Assembly: GCA_046710535.1 (NCBI GenBank)
Contig: JBKEHH010000003.1
Coordinates: forward strand, 1 to 64,000
From: CAWVSB01 sp046710535
GTDB taxonomy: Bacteria > Pseudomonadota > Gammaproteobacteria > Pseudomonadales > CAWVSB01
Length of the DNA stretch: 64,000 nt
Direction of reading: 5' to 3'
The notes below the pieces were generated by a model. It was not told where the DNA came from, searched no databases, and saw only the letters and a list, made by a program, of their open reading frames with translations. Position 1 is the stretch's first letter. Each line of letters begins with the position of its first letter. The position numbers were made by a program, and so were the translations under genes. Shown in pieces: positions 17,366 through 25,513 of this stretch.

Positions 17366-18894
17366 TAGGCAAGCGATTAGCTGACGTAGTAATCCATGCT
17401 AACGGCTTCGACACATTCGTTGATATGTTTTTAGCACAAAATTACAACTTTACTGATATAGAATGGACTCAAAAAAACCCCGCTAGCGGGCACCTACACA
17501 CCTTTCTCTCATCAGCTACAAGTGAAGTAGAAGACGGATATCTCACCGAATCATGGACATCGCATATTGATGTTAGCGCAAGACGCAAACACTTAGACAA
17601 GATTCAATATCAAGCGGATCATGACAGTCTCACTGGAGCATATAGCCGGTCTGCCTATATCAGCTATTTAAAAACACTTTATAAGAAAGATACAACACCA
17701 CAACAGTTTGCTCTGTTCACCATTGATCTAAATATGTTTAAAAGCATAAACGACTCACTTGGGCATAATGTGGCCGACCAATGCTTAATTTTATTGGCAC
17801 AAAGGCTTACCCTTTTTGCTCAAGAACTCGAACGGGAAGCAATAGTTGCACGCATTGGCGGCGATGAGTTTGCCTTGGTTAGCACTGATATAACTACCCA
17901 AGAGCAAGCAGAGCTCACTGCAGCGTTGTTACTAGAGCGAATTAAAGAACACTTTCTTATCAACACTCTGGTTTTAAATCTTAGTGCAAGTATTGGCATT
18001 GCCCTTGCCCCAGAGCATGGTGCAACCAGATCTGAATTGATGAGCAATGCTGACATTGCAAAAAATAAAGCCAAAGCCAGTCAATTAGGCGCAGTTATAT
18101 TCGACAATGATACCGCGACCCAACATTACAATCGGATTGAAACATTATCTGAGTTACGTGGCGCACTTAAACGCAACGAACTTGAATTATTTTTCCAACC
18201 CAAACTCGAATTACCATCGCGAAAAATCGCTGGGGTGGAAGCTCTACTGCGCTGGAATCACCCAGAACGTGGCTATATCTCACCCAGCCAGTTTATACCC
18301 AGCGCCGAGGCAACAGAAATTATTCATGATATTAGCCGCTTCGCTATTGAGGGCGCTTTAGCTAGCTGTGATCGCTGGTGGCGCAACGGTAACCATGTAC
18401 CAGTAGCAATTAATATATCCGCCCGTAATCTGCTAGACCCCAGCATACTAGAGCTAATGAGCAGAACTTTAAAACGCTATTCGCTGCCCACTAGCGCCAT
18501 TGAAATAGAAATCACCGAAAACTCCCTTGTTAATCATTGCTTTGCGATCAAAGACTGGCTAGACCGCTTGCATGAACTAGGTATTGCGTTAAGCATTGAC
18601 GATTTAGGTACCGGTTTTTCGTCACTGTCATATTTAAAACGATTGCCCGTAACAAAATTAAAAATAGACCATAGCTTTATCACTAATATGCTCACAGACA
18701 GCCACGATCGTGCAATCGTCAATAGCGTGATTAACCTTGGCCATAACTTAAACCTGAAAGTTGTGGCCGAAGGCGTAGAATCTGCTGAAGTTTTAAACTA
18801 TCTAGAAGAGCAAAATTGCGATTTTGCCCAAGGTTTCCATATCGCAGAGCCGATGCCCGCTGTAGAGTTTATTAGCTGGTTAGACCGGCAATAA
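17227..18894 (+). CDS. Third open segment: PAS-GGDEF-EAL diguanylate cyclase/phosphodiesterase
   Basis: The largest intact part. From about 17275 it encodes the third PAS module, then a GGDEF domain (DHDSLTGAYSR, ARIGGDEFALV) and an EAL domain with the metal-binding Glu, Asn and paired Asp residues (NISARN, SIDDLGTG). If translated from an internal start it could still be catalytically active. The first residues up to RDWLF are out of the original frame. Confidence 0.6.
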   Translation: MPRSQTTNAGQTQQRATRDWLFKNIYIAEANNAYASWLYANSVDQLIGKRLADVVIHANGFDTFVDMFLAQNYNFTDIEWTQKNPASGHLHTFLSSATSEVEDGYLTESWTSHIDVSARRKHLDKIQYQADHDSLTGAYSRSAYISYLKTLYKKDTTPQQFALFTIDLNMFKSINDSLGHNVADQCLILLAQRLTLFAQELEREAIVARIGGDEFALVSTDITTQEQAELTAALLLERIKEHFLINTLVLNLSASIGIALAPEHGATRSELMSNADIAKNKAKASQLGAVIFDNDTATQHYNRIETLSELRGALKRNELELFFQPKLELPSRKIAGVEALLRWNHPERGYISPSQFIPSAEATEIIHDISRFAIEGALASCDRWWRNGNHVPVAINISARNLLDPSILELMSRTLKRYSLPTSAIEIEITENSLVNHCFAIKDWLDRLHELGIALSIDDLGTGFSSLSYLKRLPVTKLKIDHSFITNMLTDSHDRAIVNSVINLGHNLNLKVVAEGVESAEVLNYLEEQNCDFAQGFHIAEPMPAVEFISWLDRQ

Positions 18895-18946
18895 ATTGCC
18901 ACACTTATTCGCCTCTGCAACACTAGCCAACCATAAACTAAGCGCT

Positions 18947-18978
18947 TATAATGCGCCGCTTGTTGAAATGTCAACAAG
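18947..18978 (+). promoter_or_regulatory. Stable-RNA promoter with GC-rich discriminator and leader hairpin
   Basis: TATAAT at 18947-18952 is followed directly by GCGCCGC, the discriminator type found at stringently controlled tRNA/rRNA promoters. A perfect 8-bp hairpin (CTTGTTGA, loop AATG, TCAACAAG) covers 18959-18978, ten bases before the tRNA. The -35 box is weak. Confidence 0.6.
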
Positions 18979-18987
18979 TGTTAGAAA

Positions 18988-19064
18988 GGGCCCGTAGCTC
19001 AGTTGGTTAGAGCATCCGACTCATAATCGGCAGGTCCCCTGTTCAAGTCAGGGCGGGCCCACCA
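18988..19064 (+). tRNA. tRNA with CAT anticodon, probably tRNA-Ile2 (lysidine type)
   Basis: A full cloverleaf of 77 nt with encoded CCA: acceptor GGGCCCG/CGGGCCC, D arm GCTC/GAGC, anticodon loop CTCATAA, and T arm CCCTG/CAGGG with TTCAAGT. CAT could be elongator Met or AUA-decoding Ile2. C4-G69 and C5-G68 in the acceptor are the pairs recognised by TilS in E. coli, favouring Ile2. The outermost anticodon-stem pair (T27-C43) is a mismatch. A stable-RNA promoter lies just upstream. Confidence 0.93.
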
Positions 19065-19140
19065 TCTTTCTAGTGTAATTAGCGATTCAGTATCAACAAA
19101 ATTGATACTGGAGGTTAGATGTGTACTTTGGGGGCCTAAA

Positions 19141-19157
19141 GGCCCACCACTTTCTAA
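19141..19157 (+). repeat. Partial copy of the upstream tRNA 3' end and flank
   Basis: GGCCCACCA plus CTTTCTA repeats the tRNA 3' end and its flank at 19056-19072, except for one missing base. It lies 77 bp past the tRNA and is not part of a cloverleaf. It could be a duplication or recombination scar; the preceding GGGCC-TAAA-GGCCC can also fold as a small hairpin. Confidence 0.4.
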
Positions 19158-19229
19158 TGATTTATATCGCTGGACCTGCTTACTCGGAAATACGAGCAAG
19201 AAACACTAGGTACCTAGCAATCTTTACAT

Positions 19230-19306
19230 GCGCCCGTAGCTCAGCTGGATAGAGTAGGTGGCTTCGAACCACTTGGTCGGGAGTTCGAATCTCTCCGGGC
19301 GCACCA
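19230..19306 (+). tRNA. tRNA-Arg (TCG anticodon)
   Basis: A 77-nt cloverleaf with encoded CCA: acceptor GCGCCCG/CGGGCGC, D arm GCTC/GAGT, anticodon arm around CTTCGAA (anticodon TCG, reading CGA/CGG), and T loop GTTCGAATC. It lies 165 bp after the first tRNA, without a clear promoter of its own, so the two are probably co-transcribed. Confidence 0.94.
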
Positions 19307-19355
19307 TTATTCAAGTCTTCTCAACAGCTGAGAAAGCCTTATATAATTCGATTTA

Positions 19356-20369
19356 TTACCAAGTCACGCTCATACCAGTGCAATTCAAACCACTGCCAAT
19401 CCCCAACAGAGAGACATGGTTACCGCGTGCTATACGTCCAGCTTCTTCAGCCATTTTCAGTGTAATAGGTAATGCGGCAGGGCCAATGTTGCCTTGGGTC
19501 TGCACATTAAGAAATGCTTTTTCCATGGTTAAGCCAAGCGCTTCAGACAGTTTTGTGATGTGAGGAATGCTTACCTGATGTGGTGCGTAAACATCAACCG
19601 TAGCGTCGCTCATGTTGAGTTCGGTATCACACAGTTTCCAGGCTTTAGTTGCCAGCGCAACACCGGCTACTAACAATTCGCTGGGCTTGGTAATACCACC
19701 TTCATGGGTGCCAATGCATAAGCGATTATTCTCAGTGTCGGCAAGGCTGACCGCACCATTAATAAGATGTCCAGAGTCTGAGTTATCTTTACGGGTTAAA
19801 ATCATCGCTACTGCGCCTGACCCTAGAGTCAGCGTAGCGAAATTGTCTCGAAACGTATCCATCGTTAACTCGGGATCTTTTAATCGCTCCATAGTGGGCT
19901 CCATGGGGTCACGAGAGCTCTCACCGGCTACAACTAGGCCGTATTTTATTTGGCCTGTTTCTAGCATCATCATAATAGTTGACATGCCATCGACAAAGCC
20001 AAGGCATGCATTGCCAATATCATAATTACGGCAATGCGCAGACAGCTTTAAGTTACCGTGCACTAAACAGGCAACTGAAGGTTCTAAGTAGTCCTTGCTT
20101 ACCGAGGTGCTGATGATGCAGCCAATTTCATCAGGGTTTATGCCAGATTCATCGATGACCTTTTGCGCAGCAAGTGTCGCCACCGCACTAGGCATGGTGC
20201 CCTGATCCCAAAAGCGTCGCTCTTTTATACCGGTTAGCATCTCAAGACTGCCTAAAGGGATTCCAAATTTTTCTAAATTGGCTGAAAACTCCTCTTCAAG
20301 GCTTAACGATGTAATGATATGGGGAGCTAATTCGTAAGCAATTGCTTCGATGACGACGCCATTTGACAT
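19356..20369 (-). CDS. oleA: OleA-type thiolase (acyl-CoA condensing 3-oxoacyl synthase III-like)
   Basis: A 337-residue thiolase-fold protein. The nucleophile is Cys122 in GNACLGFVDG, with His264 in YAPHQ and Asn294 in QGNIGPAALP. Cys-to-His spacing is 142 and His-to-Asn is 30, as in OleA (Cys143/His285/Asn315); FabH has 132. Glu96 lies 26 residues before the Cys, as OleA Glu117 does. OleA condenses two fatty acyl-CoAs head to head, the first step to long-chain olefins or ketones. The oleB, oleC and oleD genes are not next to it, so the product may be a ketone or another lipid. Confidence 0.75.
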   Translation of the reverse strand: MSNGVVIEAIAYELAPHIITSLSLEEEFSANLEKFGIPLGSLEMLTGIKERRFWDQGTMPSAVATLAAQKVIDESGINPDEIGCIISTSVSKDYLEPSVACLVHGNLKLSAHCRNYDIGNACLGFVDGMSTIMMMLETGQIKYGLVVAGESSRDPMEPTMERLKDPELTMDTFRDNFATLTLGSGAVAMILTRKDNSDSGHLINGAVSLADTENNRLCIGTHEGGITKPSELLVAGVALATKAWKLCDTELNMSDATVDVYAPHQVSIPHITKLSEALGLTMEKAFLNVQTQGNIGPAALPITLKMAEEAGRIARGNHVSLLGIGSGLNCTGMSVTW

Positions 20370-20380
20370 GTTAATGGTCT

Positions 20381-20458
20381 CTACTTTTTTACGTTAGTTA
20401 GAAAGCACCAAGTTGCGAGCACTGCGCCGATAGTCGCTGCTAATGTGAAATCCACCAT
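20381..20458 (-). CDS. Possible 25-residue single-span membrane peptide
   Basis: ATG to TAG encodes a peptide with one hydrophobic stretch (FTLAATIGAVLATWCFL) and a short basic tail ending VKK. It sits between the SDR and OleA-like genes, ending 11 bp before the latter. The ribosome site is poor. It could be chance; no homologue is recognised. Confidence 0.25.
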   Translation of the reverse strand: MVDFTLAATIGAVLATWCFLTNVKK

Positions 20459-20546
20459 TATTCTAACCCGCCTGCGGCTAGCGTAACTAGTAAAGATTCA
20501 TTATGGGCTAAATCTAACGCAACCGAAGTAACGCTAGTTGTATAGT

Positions 20547-21353
20547 TTAGTATCGCGGTAGCGTCCTTCTGCCAACAATACCGGTGATAATCCTTACCAA
20601 CCATTTGGGCGTGGCCCGAGAGAGCACACTGACCAGATTGTTTTTAAAGCCCGGGACAAGCAATGCATCGCCACTATGACAGGCATTGAAGGCCTTTTGC
20701 GCAACTGTGGGGGCATCAGCAAAGACAAAGCGTGGTATACGTCGTAATGCTGGGCTTTTTTTCTGCGCTGCGGCCACCATGTTAGTCGCTGTTAAACCAG
20801 GGCAAACAGCGGTGACTGTCACGCCTGTGCCACGTACTTCTTCAGCTAAGGCCTCTGACAGCGACAAGACAAAAGCTTTTGTGGCCGCGTAAGTGGCAAC
20901 GCTGGGCAAAGGCTGAAAGGCCCCCAATGACGCAACATTCAAGACCCTCCCTTTACCTCGCGCGACCATAGGTGGCAGTAGATAGGCAAGCAGTGAAGTG
21001 ATGGCGCATACATTTAACTGAACAATCTGTTCATGCTCACTTGGTTGTATTTGGACAAAGCTGCCATGCTCGACAGTGCCAGCATTATTGACCAGTACAT
21101 CGACCTGTATTTCATCTTTGAGCAGCGCATCACACAAGCCTTTAACGTTACTCGACGATGAGAGATCACAAGGACGTACGCTAACATCAACGCCATATTC
21201 TAAATGAAGCTTTGCTGCCAACGTCTCTAGTTTAGGTTGATTGCGTGCCACTAGAATTAGATTGTATTGATGCTGGGCAAAAACTTCGGCCAGTGCCTCA
21301 CCGATACCTGACGAGGCACCGGTGATTAAAGCCGTATCGCATAGCGTTGTCAT
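20547..21353 (-). CDS. Short-chain dehydrogenase/reductase, classical type
   Basis: The Rossmann cofactor motif TGASSGIGEAL is followed by NNAG and the catalytic Ser and YxxxK (NVASLGAF, YAATKAF). The 268-residue length and the C-terminal segment fit the classical DltE/YqjQ-like group; an Arg after the first strand (LVARNQPK) suggests NADPH. The start is ATG at 21353, because the upstream frame begins at a weak TTG and AAGGGA lies before this ATG. It shares strand with the OleA-like gene and may reduce its keto product, but it is shorter than OleD and is not that enzyme. Confidence 0.86.
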   Translation of the reverse strand: MTTLCDTALITGASSGIGEALAEVFAQHQYNLILVARNQPKLETLAAKLHLEYGVDVSVRPCDLSSSSNVKGLCDALLKDEIQVDVLVNNAGTVEHGSFVQIQPSEHEQIVQLNVCAITSLLAYLLPPMVARGKGRVLNVASLGAFQPLPSVATYAATKAFVLSLSEALAEEVRGTGVTVTAVCPGLTATNMVAAAQKKSPALRRIPRFVFADAPTVAQKAFNACHSGDALLVPGFKNNLVSVLSRATPKWLVRIITGIVGRRTLPRY

Positions 21354-21478
21354 TATGTGGATTCCCTTCAAATATACTCAGCCGCCATTCTGATAATTCG
21401 GAATAAACCGGCGCAATGTTGTTACATAACCCTTAATTACTAACTAGCTTAAACCACTTTAACGTCAAAGCGCTTTCC

Positions 21479-21832
21479 CTATTTTCTTTCAAGGTGAAGA
21501 ACGATAACTCCATTGTGCCAGTACTCAATATAGTTAGCGCCAGTTTCTACTCTATCGGACCAGGACCCCTTACCCCGAAATCCTTTAGACACTAGATCAA
21601 GATCGCCAGTAAACCATGAACGATAGGAATCCTGATTTTGATTGGAAATTCTAAGCGTGAGTTCATCACTTAGATTGGCTGGCGCAAGCTTTATCCATAC
21701 ATTGTTCTCTTCAGTCCGAATATCAGTGACGATGCTTGTGTCCTGACTGAGAACATTAAATAGTTCTTGTGCTGCCAATACGGGCATGGCAAAGACAAAT
21801 ACTAATACTAATAGTGCAAGTGCGTTTTTCAT
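21479..21832 (-). CDS. Exported protein of unknown function
   Basis: 117 residues, with a clear Sec signal peptide (hydrophobic run ending AMPVLAAQ). The mature part is small, beta-rich and Trp/Tyr-containing, with an N-x-W-I-K-L block and a YIEYWHNGVIVLHLE end. No family recognised. It has its own promoter region upstream and lies on the same strand as the SDR. Confidence 0.65.
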   Translation of the reverse strand: MKNALALLVLVFVFAMPVLAAQELFNVLSQDTSIVTDIRTEENNVWIKLAPANLSDELTLRISNQNQDSYRSWFTGDLDLVSKGFRGKGSWSDRVETGANYIEYWHNGVIVLHLERK

Positions 21833-21906
21833 ATCTACTTCCTCATATCATATAGGGTAACTAGTTAGGGATAACATATCACACTCCATCCTAAACTGGA
21901 TTCAAT

Positions 21907-21928
21907 CTCATAATCGGCGGGGCCCACC
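21907..21928 (+). repeat. tRNA-like scrap resembling parts of the 18988 tRNA
   Basis: CTCATAATCGGC exactly matches 12 bases of the tRNA anticodon arm (19020-19031), followed by GGGGCCCACC, which resembles the tRNA 3' end. The intervening T arm is missing. It lies in a 303-bp gap (21833-22135) where I see nothing else except the NADAR upstream region. The match could be chance. Confidence 0.35.
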
Positions 21929-22135
21929 TACTAGAGCAGATTTTATTGTTATGATTAAATGTGGCCATAATAGGACGCTACATAGTTTCTTTTTACTGCT
22001 GCCAAAGAATGATTTAAGCGATTAGCTCCCAGCTATAAGATTAGTGGCATTAGAAAGGTGAGCCTTGTTGGTGATTTTTGTAGCCACCAGAAAGCGGTTG
22101 CTTAAGTATAGGAATCACGTGAATGAGACAATACT

Positions 22136-22606
22136 GTGGCGAATAATTTATTTCCCGGAGATGACGGTCAGTCACTCTACTTTGCACGTAGTGATATAAC
22201 CCAAACGCTGGGCACATTCTCTGCCCACCCTTTTATGCTTGATGATAAGGAATGGCCGACGGTAGAGCATTATTTTCAAGCGATGAAGTTTAAAAATGGC
22301 GACTATCAAGATAAAATACGCTTGGCATCCAGTCCTAAAAAAGCACGCAAATTGGGGCGTACTCGGTTAGAAAAAATTCGCAACGATTGGTCTACAGCTA
22401 AAACAGTATTTATGACTAGAGCTGTTTATACAAAATGTAGATCCTATGATGACATCACTGCATTGCTTCTTAGCACTGGCACTCAGCGCTTGGTAGAAAA
22501 CAGTCAGTATGATTATTTTTGGGGCTGTGGCCGAGATCGGCGCGGTGAAAATATGTATGGGCAAACGCTTATGAACGTTAGAGACAAGCTAGTAGCAGAG
22601 GCGTGA
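22136..22606 (+). CDS. NADAR-family protein (YbiA-like N-glycosidase)
   Basis: The family's signatures are present: GTFSAHPF near the start, EWPTVEHYFQAMKF, and a late YFWGCGRDRRGENMYG followed by LMNVRD. NADAR proteins cleave N-glycosidic bonds. YbiA acts on damaged riboflavin intermediates, and others on ADP-ribose conjugates. At 156 residues it is a single-domain form. The start is GTG without a strong ribosome site. There is no associated NAD- or phage-defence gene nearby, so a housekeeping clean-up role is more likely. Confidence 0.88.
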   Translation: MANNLFPGDDGQSLYFARSDITQTLGTFSAHPFMLDDKEWPTVEHYFQAMKFKNGDYQDKIRLASSPKKARKLGRTRLEKIRNDWSTAKTVFMTRAVYTKCRSYDDITALLLSTGTQRLVENSQYDYFWGCGRDRRGENMYGQTLMNVRDKLVAEA

Positions 22607-22691
22607 AAGTTTTTGTGGTCTGAATAGAAATTCGTAACATCACTAAAGCCAGCTTCATAAGCTGTTACCTATTCAGTTAAAAAATCGACAG

Positions 22692-25250
22692 CTAGAACTT
22701 TTTATTTTTAATCGATTTTCCTGCCTGCTCTAACAATGGCTTATCTGGCCAACGATGTCGTGGGTATCGTTCGCGCATTTCTTTTGCCACCTCAAAGTAG
22801 GATGTCTGCCAGAAGTTAGCCAAGTCACTGGTGGTTTGAATCGGTCTGCGAGCAGGTGATAGTAATTCAAATCTAATAGGGACTTTAGCACCGCCAATTT
22901 TGGGCGAGCGTATTTCGCCGAACATTTCTTGTAGCTGTACCGACACAATAGGGCCTTGATTTTCATCATAGACAATAGTTACAGTTTTTTGACTAGGTGT
23001 TTTATATTCTGTTGGCGCCTCGTTATTCAAGACCTGCTGCTGCTCCCACGTCAATGTCGCGACTAGTAATTCATACAAGTTGAGATTTTTTAAACTAGCA
23101 ATAGAGTTTATTTCGCTAAGATACGGTAATAGCCAATCGTTCACCGTTGCTTGTAACTGAGCTTTTGACAGCTTGGGGAAATTATCAAGCTGCTCACCTA
23201 ACCATTGCACTCTGGCCAACCAATCTTTGCACCGAAGAGTCCAGTTGAGTAGATCCAATCCATCAACTTGTAAAATTTGCTGTAAACACTGCTGGAATTC
23301 CCCCATCGGAATTTGTGAAATCGCCTCAGATTTCATAACAATCGCGTCATAGTAAGTGATTCTTTGCCCACTAATTTTCTGTTTTGATTTATCTAGTTCA
23401 TACTGCTCTTTGACAACAAACTTATCTGCCAAGCACTCCAATACAACATCATATTCGATAGCAGTTGCACTGAAAATTCTTCCTTCTTTCTTTTGCCCAT
23501 CGCAATCGGCAACCATCAACCACTCGCTACCAAATAGTGGATCATCGTCAAACAAAAATACCCCTCGTCCATTGGCTAACTGATAGCGAGCCGACTTAGC
23601 TCGTCGTTTAGCCAAACGATCTGGATAGGCCTGCAGCAGTAACTTGCCTACTATGCCTTGTAACTGAGCGAGGGTGTATAGTTTCGTCTTTGAGTTGATT
23701 CTCAGCTGCCTTTTAAACATGGCTGCGCTAGTCAGTAACTGCTCTGTAGCCCCTTGTTTAATAGGGTGCAGATGTATAGCCTGTCTTCGATTTTCCTTAT
23801 AATCTTGCAGCGCCAACAAACGGTCGGTTATATCGACACCGCGGTATTGGTAAAAAATATCTCTATCTGCCAACAGCGCTGCCAACTCAAACGCAATGCC
23901 TCTTTCTACTTCACCTTGTGCCCATAGCAACATAACTGCCAAGCGAGGCATGAGCCCTATTTTTGCAGCGCTTTCGCCAAGTGCCGTCACCTTGTGATCA
24001 GTATCAACTAAACCTAAGGACAGTAAAATTATTTGTGCTGCGTCAAAATGTGGTCGCGGTGGTGGCGTAAGCCAATTAATTGAGTCGTAGTTGCCAGCGC
24101 CCCAAATCAGTAAATCTAATACTAACGCGCTTAAGTCTGTCGATAAAATCTCTTCGCCTTGATAGTCTCGCAAAGCTCTTTGTTTTTGCTCACTCCATAA
24201 ACGAACACAGGCGCCTGCCTGAGTTCTACCAGCACGACCAGCACGCTGCGCGGCAGAGGCTTTTGAAATATAAGAGGTTTCTAAGCGGGTCATTCCGCTA
24301 ACAGGATCATATACCAATACCTTTTCTAAGCCGCTATCGATAACACAACCAACCCCGGCTATGGTCAAGCTGGTCTCGGCAATATTAGTAGTGAACACTA
24401 TCCGGCGGCGTCCATGCAGGTCAGGAATTAAGGCCTGCTCTTGCTGGGCCAGAGAAAGGCCTCCGTAAAGCGGTAAAAAAATAAGCTTAGAATCTGAACC
24501 AAATAAGCTTTTGACATCATTCATACAGCGATTTATTTCACCTTGCCCTGGCAAAAACACCAACACATCACCGCAGTTTTCGGCCTGTAATACCGAACCC
24601 AAAGCAATAGACACTTGTCGTGACAAAGCCGCCTTTTTATCGCCGGTAGATTGTCTATTGTTAGGCAGGCTGGCGTTGAAATATTCGATCGATACTGGAA
24701 ATGCTCGCCCAGGGCATTCGATAACTCTAGCGCCACCCATATAATCTGACATTTGCTGCGTATCGATTGTTGCCGACATCACTAACAATTTTAAATCATC
24801 GCGAATGGTCTGCTGTATCTCTAGTGCTAGCAGTAATGCTAAGTCGGCGTGAATAGAACGCTCATGAAACTCATCAAAGATGATTAAGCCAATATCAGCT
24901 ATTTCGGGGTCACTTTGTAAACGCCTGGTCAGAATACCTTCGGTAACAATCTCCAAAACTGTTTCTTGAGAAATTTTTCGATCATTCTTTATTTGATAAC
25001 CAATTTTTTGGCCAACCGTTTCACCCAGCTGGCGCGCTAGATAAGTCGCGATAGATTTTGCCGCCACCCGCCGCGGCTCTAGCATCAGAATTTTTTTGCC
25101 GACCAACCATGGCGCACCCAATAAACTCAATGGCAGTGCTGTCGATTTTCCCGCTCCCGGCTCAGCCTGTAGCACGAGACTTTTGCCCTGTGATAAGTGA
25201 GCAGTAATCTGTGGGATGAACTCGTCAATCGGTAAGACAGGCAAAATCAA
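22692..25250 (-). CDS. hrpB: ATP-dependent helicase HrpB
   Basis: An 852-residue DEAH-type helicase. Motif I is AEPGAGKST near residue 30, motif II is the HrpB-typical FDEFHERS, followed by VMSATID, NIAETSLTI and QRAGRAGRTQ. The HA2 region and the long HrpB-specific C-terminal domain (ending near ERYPRHRWPDKP) complete the order. It is a putative RNA helicase of unclear role. It is one of five superfamily 2 helicases in the window. It is separate from neighbours; the hidden DUF2986 gene lies just upstream on the other strand. Confidence 0.95.
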   Translation of the reverse strand: MILPVLPIDEFIPQITAHLSQGKSLVLQAEPGAGKSTALPLSLLGAPWLVGKKILMLEPRRVAAKSIATYLARQLGETVGQKIGYQIKNDRKISQETVLEIVTEGILTRRLQSDPEIADIGLIIFDEFHERSIHADLALLLALEIQQTIRDDLKLLVMSATIDTQQMSDYMGGARVIECPGRAFPVSIEYFNASLPNNRQSTGDKKAALSRQVSIALGSVLQAENCGDVLVFLPGQGEINRCMNDVKSLFGSDSKLIFLPLYGGLSLAQQEQALIPDLHGRRRIVFTTNIAETSLTIAGVGCVIDSGLEKVLVYDPVSGMTRLETSYISKASAAQRAGRAGRTQAGACVRLWSEQKQRALRDYQGEEILSTDLSALVLDLLIWGAGNYDSINWLTPPPRPHFDAAQIILLSLGLVDTDHKVTALGESAAKIGLMPRLAVMLLWAQGEVERGIAFELAALLADRDIFYQYRGVDITDRLLALQDYKENRRQAIHLHPIKQGATEQLLTSAAMFKRQLRINSKTKLYTLAQLQGIVGKLLLQAYPDRLAKRRAKSARYQLANGRGVFLFDDDPLFGSEWLMVADCDGQKKEGRIFSATAIEYDVVLECLADKFVVKEQYELDKSKQKISGQRITYYDAIVMKSEAISQIPMGEFQQCLQQILQVDGLDLLNWTLRCKDWLARVQWLGEQLDNFPKLSKAQLQATVNDWLLPYLSEINSIASLKNLNLYELLVATLTWEQQQVLNNEAPTEYKTPSQKTVTIVYDENQGPIVSVQLQEMFGEIRSPKIGGAKVPIRFELLSPARRPIQTTSDLANFWQTSYFEVAKEMRERYPRHRWPDKPLLEQAGKSIKNKKF

Positions 25251-25323
25251 TCTCTATTAAGGCTATCGGCAAGAGTAAAAACTATTTATCCTAGTATAGA
25301 CCCTCACCCTGTTTGAGATAAGT

Positions 25324-25470
25324 ATGAACCGCCAAAAGAAGATCAAAAAAATATATGCTAAGAAAAAGAAAAAATATATGGACAAATTAGCAGCAAAGAC
25401 TGAGCCAAAGTACATAGCCAAGGCTGATCGCGAAGTTAAAGCGGTTGATTCGAACACTGATTTGACCTGA
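25324..25470 (+). CDS. DUF2986-family small basic protein
   Basis: ATG to TGA gives 48 residues beginning MNRQKKIKKIYAKKKKKY, then LAAKTEPKYIAKADRE. This is the DUF2986 pattern: an N-terminal Lys-rich run then K-Y-I-x-K-A-x-R. The family occurs in marine gammaproteobacteria and has no known role; its charge suggests RNA or ribosome binding. The opposite-strand frame here, rich in Phe, is its antisense shadow. It sits between the divergent hrpB start and the cti stop. Confidence 0.82.
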   Translation: MNRQKKIKKIYAKKKKKYMDKLAAKTEPKYIAKADREVKAVDSNTDLT

Positions 25471-25513
25471 ACTAATACAGATACCATCACTGCTATTTTA
25501 TCTTGAATATAAA

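Larger units (their letters stand above)
16269..18894 (+). pseudogene. PAS-PAS-PAS-GGDEF-EAL signalling gene split by two frameshifts
   Basis: Three overlapping reading frames join into one protein of about 870 residues. The first shift is at an A5 run (16661-16665). One extra A there lets the frame continue as NGKLESLWFCALDVTEL, the expected end of a PAS domain. The second shift lies around 17265-17285, where one more base joins PMPVKLNKEQ to RDWLFKNIYIAEANN. The product would have three PAS-like modules, an intact GGDEF domain (RIGGDEF) and an intact EAL domain (VEALLRW, EITENS, DDLGTGFSSL, VVAEGVES), so it would both make and break c-di-GMP. Either a recent pseudogene or assembly errors. 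Confidence 0.8.

Noticed and set aside
25263..25490. Minus-strand frame encoding a Phe-rich 75-residue peptide.
   Set aside because: It is the antisense shadow of the plus-strand DUF2986 gene: poly-Lys codons read as Phe/Leu/Ile on the other strand.
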